Below, in pieces: positions 58,060 through 64,000 of a stretch of DNA of 64,000 nucleotides (the stretch's first letter is position 1; each line of letters opens with the position of its first letter). Location of the stretch: positions 11,789,442 to 11,853,441 of the forward strand of contig NC_134023.1 of assembly GCF_040712315.1 (NCBI RefSeq). Direction: 5' to 3'. The DNA comes from Castanea sativa (Eukaryota; Streptophyta; Magnoliopsida; Fagales; Fagaceae). The notes beneath the pieces were generated by a model. It ran no database searches. It was not told the origin of the DNA and worked only from the letters and a program-made list of their open reading frames with translations. Made by a program: the position numbers and the translations under genes.

Positions 58060-59230
58060 GAAAAAGGAGGTGTTTTTTTTTTTTTTTTTTTGATAAGTAA
58101 TTGTAAATTATTAAATTTGGAGAAGTGTATACTGGAAGTATTCAGAGATTTAAAAGATAGAAAGAAACCAAAGATAGAAAAGGAAGCTATAAGATTAGGG
58201 ATACAAGTACAAGGAGTCGAAAAAATCCATAAGAAAAATGGCTGAGATAGTGTCACCCATTCAAAGAGAGTTTTCAAGAAAAGAAACATGAGATTCGGTA
58301 TAGAAAGCTTCTTCTCCACAAATTTCCACAGATTTCTCTCTCTAAATGCACCATAGAATACAGGCTGGCCCTGCCCGCCATATAGTTCCATACCTACGGC
58401 ACCCCATCATTCCACTTCAAGACTCCATAGACTTGATTGAATTTGGCATGACCCAAGCAATCCTGATGGTGCAGGAGAAAAAAAAGCCCCACAAATCATA
58501 GGCAATTGAACAATAGGACAACAGATTACTTAATGTTTCACCAGATGATTTACATGTGCAACACCAATCCATGATTACAATACCCCTTTTACAGAGGTTA
58601 TTTGCCATTAGAATTTATCCCAGTGTTGCCTCCTAGACAAATAAGGATACTAGGTGCGGAAATACCTCTCCAAACACACTTCCAATGAAAATTAAGAGTA
58701 TGAGCTGCTCTAGTACTGATCACTGTGTAATAACTCTTGATTTGAAACCCTTTTTTGGTGGAAGGGAGCCAAACCAGCTTATCACCACCAGATGAATCAA
58801 CCTGTGCAGCATACAAATCATCTAAAATCTGAGTCATAGACTCCAACTCCCAATCTTGAATATCTCAAATAAAATTAGGTCTCCAGTGTGCCTTGTCATG
58901 TACCCATTCCATACAGTCAAAGACTCGAGCATCTTTGTCTCTAGTAAATCTAAACAGCTCTGGATGTCTATCTTGAAAGGAACTATTACCATCTCAATGA
59001 TTCTTCCAAAACAACTCTTGGGAACCATCCCCTACCTCATATTGGATGTGTGAAGCAAACTGATCCCATCCCTTTCTAATATAATTCCAAAGCCCCACCG
59101 CATAAGTCCCTTGCACCTCTTTGGAGTCCACTGACAAATATCATAACCATATTTGCTATCAATGACTTTCCTCCAAAGAGACTCTGGTTCCAAACCATAT
59201 CTCCATAACTATTTACCCAGTAAGGCACGA
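58060..59230 (-). mobile_element. Second LINE fragment, nested in the CACTA element
   Basis: A T-run at about 58073-58092 is the poly(A) tail on the minus strand. Upstream (58417-59030, minus) are KLVWLPSTKKGFQIKSYYTV and CCTCKSSGETLSNLLSYC, the zinc-binding domain after reverse transcriptase in plant L1 elements, with Cys pattern and stops. It is 5'-truncated, as is usual for LINEs, and distinct from the larger LINE outside. Confidence 0.75.
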
Positions 59231-60539
59231 TTGAAACATAACCATATCAATTTTTATGAAATGCTATGAACTTTAATAAAGAAAACGATTAAATCCACTT
59301 CCAAAGACACCAAGCAAATCCAATTGAATTTGATAACATAATGAGTTGCATTAATTTATGGGAAAAAATATCGGTATGCCTTTGCAAGGTAGAAAATATT
59401 CCACTATTACATAGGCCGAAGAACAACTTGATGTGAAAGAACGAAACCTTGTTAGTAGGATTCACAAAGAACTTAGCTTGGTTCTACACATTCAGTTTTT
59501 CAATCATCACTTCAGAGTCCAACTATCAATAACAAAGACACTGTCTATTCATAGTTAAAGCTATAAAATAGCATGCCCAAGTGAGGAGAAAAAACCAAGG
59601 AGCGTCACCCAAAACGTTATAACGAAAAAGTCTTAACAATATAAATTGTAATTGCCACTAGATTAAAGACCTCCCTAATTCATTTTAGAAGTGCTAAATC
59701 CAATAATGAATCAACCTAGAAGGTAACATCAATAACAACCATAGTGGAGGAGGAAATCATCGATAACAACCAGCTAATATCAGAAATCCAAATATATATC
59801 CCAGCATTTTGACAAGATTATGAAATTTGAGACAATATATACTGTCAACAACAATTTTAAAAAGAAAAGCATTTAAAATGTAATGGTGTGTTCAAAGGAC
59901 CTTGAAACTACGACTATTGGCAAAGTCAAATCCATTTCAAAACCTCCTGCTCTATGAAATTAAGGATGGCATAAGCATATAAGGTCATGCCTACTGAAGT
60001 TTGAATTTTCAGAATTGGTGCTGGCTAGTAGCCCAGTAACAGACTAATAGACAAAAATCCTAATACTTGCATAAAACTCAACAGGCTAACAATTGAGAAA
60101 TGGAATAAATAATTACATTTTTATGATGATCTTCACGTTGGTTTTCATCCTCTATTCCACTAAGCCATATACACAACCCTTTTTCTCAAGTTGCTAAAGA
60201 AGCATTTAAAGACAAAATCGGGGCTTCAAATCCGTTTATACTTTGTTTGTTTTCATGTCAAACATTTGAATCAGTGAGTTTTTCTGGTTTTTTATTAGAC
60301 ACCCAAAAAAAAATAAAACCAAAAATAAACCTGTAGTATACAAACAATAAGAATTGGAGAGACAAACATCACTACAGAAATGAAACCAAAGAGACAAAGA
60401 CACACACTTAAACAACAATAATATAAAATTTATATAATTCTAGAACTCCATCTACGCTTCTCACGATTTGGCATACCATCAGATTAAATACATTATAATC
60501 ACAATCCAAGCAAGAAGAATAGAAGGATAGAAGGGAAGC
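59231..60539. other. CACTA interior, nothing recognised
   Basis: AT-rich, no protein domain, repeat or RNA gene seen on either strand. Confidence 0.45.
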
Positions 60540-60950
60540 AACCTTGGAGACGCATTCCAACTCGGCGAACTTGAAAGCGAGGCCAATCGACGGCGGAGAT
60601 TGAAAGACGAGGGAGACAGAACCTAATAAAGCTTTGTGGAAAAAATTTTAGGGGTTACAGTTTTAAGAATCAAACAAAAAAAACTGCCCTGAAATTTACA
60701 ACAAATTACACCCATCAACTTCATTGTTTGAAATGCAATGAGAGAAAGAGTGAGAGACGTACCTGCCTGAAGTGAAACGGCGTCGGAGTGAGAGTGTGTG
60801 GGTCACGTGCAGTTCTCAACTGAGAGTGAGAGTGAGAGTGGATTTGGGGAATAATAGAGTCTAGTAGAGAGGGGGAGAAGAAGGTCTTTAAGGAAGACAG
60901 AGACAGAGAATGTTGACTTTGATTGACCACGATTTCGTCAATTCGTATGT
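60540..60950 (-). other. 5'-leader-like sequence in the CACTA element
   Basis: On the minus strand, CT-rich sequence leads to a donor-like CAGGTACGTC at about 60767-60758, then a second exon-like piece ending CTCCAAGGTTGC near 60540. This looks like the 5' end of a plant gene. It may be a captured promoter and leader; no product is recognisable. Confidence 0.3.
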
Positions 60951-61236
60951 TGAAGATTCAGTTTCGTGGGTTATTTCATTTTTGGAACTTTTTTTGTACG
61001 AAGAACTTGGGACTTATGAACGCGGTTTCGGTGGATTTGACTCGAATGTGACTTAATGCCATGGTAGATGCGGACATAAGGTTTGGAAGAGGAGGAGTCG
61101 GTGAGGCCTTGAGAAGAGCTTCGAATAGAATTTGGGTTTGGGCAGGTGAGTGAGAGAGAGCGGGTGGAGAGTTAGGGTTTTTTGCGGTCTGATTTAGGGA
61201 TTCCTATTAATTTTTTTTTTTTATTTATACTAAATT

Positions 61237-61565
61237 TTTAAGCTGCGTTTAGGAGCTGCGTTTAATAAAATGCAGCTTCAATATGTCTGGAGCTGCGTTT
61301 CTTAAACGCCGCTCCAGAAATAATGAAAAAGAAGGAAAAAAATTCCCTATAGCCGCGTTTCTAAAAACGCAGCTGAAATCCTACCAGCCAAACGCAACCT
61401 CAACACCGAAGAACGCAGCTTCAGTGCGGGTCTATAGCCACGTTTACTAAACGCGGCTATAAGTGTTTCTTGGAGCTGCGTTTACATAAACGCGGTTCAA
61501 AACAGGGTCTGTAGCTGCGTTTTAGAACAACGCGGCTAAAAAACGCGGCCCAAAAGCGCGTTTTT
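61237..61565. repeat. Right subterminal repeat array of the CACTA element
   Basis: Repeats of AGCTGCGTTT and AAACGC(G/A)GCT in both orientations mirror the left array, with more AGCTGC variants than on the left. Confidence 0.85.
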
Positions 61566-61572
61566 TGTAGTG

Positions 61573-61790
61573 CATGTTTGTTTGCCACACTCCATTTGCC
61601 TAGCCCTTTGGTGAAAGAATCTGGTATTTTTGTCGCCCATTAGAAGCCATAAGAACCTAGACCGTTGCCTCCAAAAAACTTCCTCATGGTGTATCAATTC
61701 ATTGACCTCCCTTCTCAATAATTTTATACGTTCTAGATTTGGTGCATACCCTTGTTTCACTAGTTCCGAGTTCCCTTTGTTTTTATGTTA
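61573..61790 (-). pseudogene. LINE ORF2 linker between endonuclease and reverse transcriptase
   Basis: It reads EEVFWRQRSRFLWLLMGDKN followed by TRFFHQRA, the conserved stretch that precedes reverse transcriptase in plant L1 elements. It stops at the CACTA insertion point and the frame picks up on the other side near 53002. Confidence 0.85.
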
Positions 61791-62704
61791 GGTGAGCTTT
61801 TGTGTTTCCGAAGGCTGACTTGCTCCATGCTACAAGGCGTGCTTTGCAGCTTTTAATCTTCTCAAAGAGGCAGTACATAGGGCTGCCCAACGGTTGGGTA
61901 TGGATCCATGAATCTCTGACTACCCCTTCGCACTCCGAGTGAGTTAACCATTTTTCTTCGAACCGGTGGAGCTTTTGTTTCCTGCGTATTTGCTGATGGT
62001 TCATGGGAGTTATGTTAATTACAATTGGGTCGTGGTCGGAGTATGATTCTGTTAGGTGTCTCACCTTGGCCACCAAGTACAACTCAGACCATTCCAGGGA
62101 GGCACATGCTCTAGCCAGTCTCTCCTCGATGAAAGCTTCGCCTTCTTGTCCATTCCGCCATGTGTACATGTACCCACTGTAGCCCAAGTCTATCAGGCTG
62201 CAAGCTAACAAGGCATTTTGGAATGCAACCATTGGTGGTAATGGTCTAGGATGTCTGCCATTTTTTTTCCTCGGAACATAGCATCTCATTGTAGTTGCCT
62301 ATGCATAACCATGGTAGAGTGGACCTGTTTTTTAGATGCTGCATTAATCTCCAAGTTTCAGACTTCATCTGCTCCTTCGGGTAACCGTAAATACCTGTTA
62401 GTCTCCATGGTTGCGTGGACGGGACAAGCACTTGTACGGCTATATGGTGTAGGGAGTATGTATGTGTGTCAATCACCACATCAGGCTTCCACTACATAGC
62501 CAAGCCTCCTCTTCTTCCTTCACTTGAGACAACCAACATAGAAGAGAAACCCAACTCCGATTTAATCGGTTCCATCTCACAAACTGTCAATTTTGTTTCC
62601 ATGAGAAACAAAATTGTGGGAACTTGTGTTCTTACCAATTTGGCAAGAACCTCCATTGCTGAGCGGTTCACGAGCCCTTGGCAGTTCCAGCTTGGGATGG
62701 TCAT
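61790..62704 (-). pseudogene. LINE ORF2 endonuclease relic
   Basis: It opens with SWNCQGLVN, then LFLMETKL, GIYGYP, GNYNEM and SYSDHDPIVI, the ordered motifs of the exonuclease-endonuclease-phosphatase fold used by L1 elements to nick DNA. The usual GDFNE reads GNYNE, so an active-site Asp is lost. Two or more stops split the frame. Confidence 0.85.
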
Positions 62705-62751
62705 TGCAATCAGTGGGGCCGTAACGCAGCCACCACCGTTGGAGAGGTAGG

Positions 62752-64000
62752 TTATGTTGAACCGGCCACACCCTTAAGCCGTTTGTTGCTGGTTTTGATG
62801 CCCTGGCCATCATCAAGCTCTCTGGTTTCAGATTGTCTTTTCTTCCCCACTAGTACTCGGTCATCCTTTTCTGTTTTGTTTTTGGGCAGCCTCGGTCTTG
62901 GTATTTTCTTCCAATTGGTTGTGGGCTCTGTTTTTGCTTCAATAACGTGTGCACGTGACTCCTTAATACACACCATGTGCCTTGCGTTGGACTCCCCATA
63001 ACTGATTGGCATGCAATAAAGGTCAGTATCAATGTTTTCGATTTCCATATTGGTCAGGCTTGATTGAGCATTAATCCTATTTCCTGAATTGTTCTCGTCC
63101 ACCTGTAACATATCAAGGAGTAAATTCTGGTGTGTTGATTGCGTTAATGTCCGTAACGTGTGGGTGGGGCTCATCGCATCCGTTTCTGGATTTTTCGGCT
63201 TGTCCGTTTTAGCATTAATGGGTTTGGTAGGGCTAGCTGTCTTCAGACTAGGATCAGATTGGGTGGATGGTTCACTACGGCGGTGGCGTGGGCTGTGTCG
63301 GGTTGTCTTCTAATCATCGACACGGATACGAATACCGGCTTTCATCCATTCCCCATACCTTCGGTTCCCCGTGTCTTCCCCTCCAGCCATACTACATTCC
63401 TTCTCATCATGCCCAATTCTGCAGCATGCAAAACACCACCCAACCAAGCATTCGTAAAAAACAAGCCACACGGACTTCATCTCCCTCCAGGCTAACCACT
63501 GGACCACCTCGTCGCAGTGGTTTGTCTAAAGGGATTTCTGCTCGTATTCTCAAGAAACGGGCTTGGTCAGCCTTACAATCTACTTCAATAATTTTTCCGA
63601 GACCTCTCCCAATATCATGGCCTGCTTCTTCAGTCATTAGATCAAAAGGGAGGCCCCACACTTGGACCCAGAAAGGAAGGTGTGTGAAGGTGACTGATCT
63701 GGTTGTCATGCCTTTCTCCCTCTCCTTACGGCCAACATATGATTATCAAAACACCAAGGGCCATTGTTCCAGACCCATAGTAGTTAGCTTTCCAGGGTAA
63801 ATTTAAATTGTAATAAACCATCACCGACCTCCACAATCTTCAAGTCGTCCCCCATCTTCCACACAGATCGTAGTAAGTTCTTTGCTACTCTTAAGTTAAT
63901 CGGTTTTTTGGTTAGAAACTTCCCGGTTAAGCTTAGAGAGTATTCATCCAGGATCTCTTGTCTCCGCACTGGACGTATGGTTATAGTTTCATCTTCCTCC
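62752..64000 (-). pseudogene. LINE ORF1 relic: DUF4283-like RNA-binding region and CCHC zinc knuckle (partial at window edge)
   Basis: Minus-strand pieces read SLTGKFLTKKPINLRVAKNL and LPFWVQVWGLPFDLMTEEAG, typical of the DUF4283 domain of plant L1 ORF1 proteins, then CFACCRIGHDEKEC, a complete CX2CX4HX4C knuckle (about 63465-63425). The frame is broken between 63784 and 63709. ORF1 protein binds the LINE RNA; this copy is not functional. Confidence 0.8.

Larger units (their letters stand above)
53006..61572. mobile_element. CACTA (En/Spm) transposon carrying host-gene fragments
   Basis: Ends are CACTACAAAAAACAGGG on the left and the reverse complement of CACTACAAAAAACGCGC on the right, flanked by a perfect 3-bp target duplication CAT (53003-53005 and 61573-61575). 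Subterminal regions (53024-53400 and 61237-61560) are filled with GCCGCGTTT-type repeats in both orientations. No transposase was recognised, so it is non-autonomous; the interior holds fragments of DnaJ and RPT2 genes and a LINE. It inserted into an L1 LINE. Confidence 0.92.
50512..64000 (-). mobile_element. L1-type LINE, interrupted by a CACTA element and running past the right edge
   Basis: On the minus strand the order is ORF1 (from the window edge to about 62752), endonuclease (62704-61790), start of reverse transcriptase (61760-61576), then after the CACTA insertion the rest of reverse transcriptase (53002-51300) and the zinc-binding domain (about 51250-50700). A long T-run at 50513-50541 is the 3' poly(A) tail on this strand and abuts the resistance pseudogene. 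Stops and frameshifts occur throughout. The 5' end and its target duplication are outside the window. Confidence 0.88.

Noticed and set aside
62251..63800. Several plus-strand open frames of 70-177 residues
   Set aside because: They are antisense to LINE ORF1 and endonuclease, which carry the recognisable motifs.
1..64000. tRNA, rRNA or other structural RNA genes
   Set aside because: Looking along both strands I saw no tRNA-like box pattern or rRNA segment; a covariance-model scan would be needed to exclude small RNAs.

Overview
This is plant nuclear DNA: AT-rich, with introns that start GT and end AG, one intact gene spread over 24 exons, and about two thirds of the window made of transposons. 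The gene structure and element types (Ty3/gypsy, Ty1/copia, L1 LINE, CACTA, hAT, PIF/Harbinger, Helitron) fit a eudicot. A woody species, possibly Fagaceae, is my guess from general impression and was not tested.

Region 1 (1-18436): promoter plus one intact plus-strand gene for an LRR receptor-like kinase of subfamily VIII-2 (signal peptide, LRRs, malectin-like domain, one membrane span, RD-type kinase). Splicing 24 exons by hand gives an unbroken 1027-residue protein. Its introns hold MITEs, a long hairpin, a LINE fragment, a G-run and an (AT)n tract.

Region 2 (18437-21597): intergenic DNA with an LTR-like remnant, a TIR element at 19761-20233 and a PIF/Harbinger MITE at 20898-21292, part of which is tandemly duplicated.

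Region 3 (21603-35342): a Ty3/gypsy-type retrotransposon with a perfect 5-bp target duplication (ATGAT). It has a gag relic in one frame with six stops and no recognisable pol. Inside it sits a hAT-like element (25420-32619). Inside that sits a putative Helitron (26948-32499) carrying exons of a CemA-like chloroplast envelope protein, and inside that a probable solo LTR (31488-31951).

Region 4 (35348-44180): gene-free, with a small MITE, a solo LTR with a perfect target duplication (39419-39937), simple repeats and a short five-unit repeat.

Region 5 (44180-64000): the LRR part of a TIR-NBS-LRR resistance gene, minus strand, broken up by a solo LTR (44337-44857), a degenerate copia element (45308-50266) and an L1 LINE that begins at 50512 and runs off the right edge. 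The LINE is itself split by an 8.6-kb CACTA transposon (53006-61572, target duplication CAT) that carries fragments of a DnaJ/HSP40 gene, a proteasome RPT2 gene and another LINE.

Only the receptor kinase looks functional. The most interesting content is the two DNA transposons that have picked up host exons, and the order of insertion that the nesting records.
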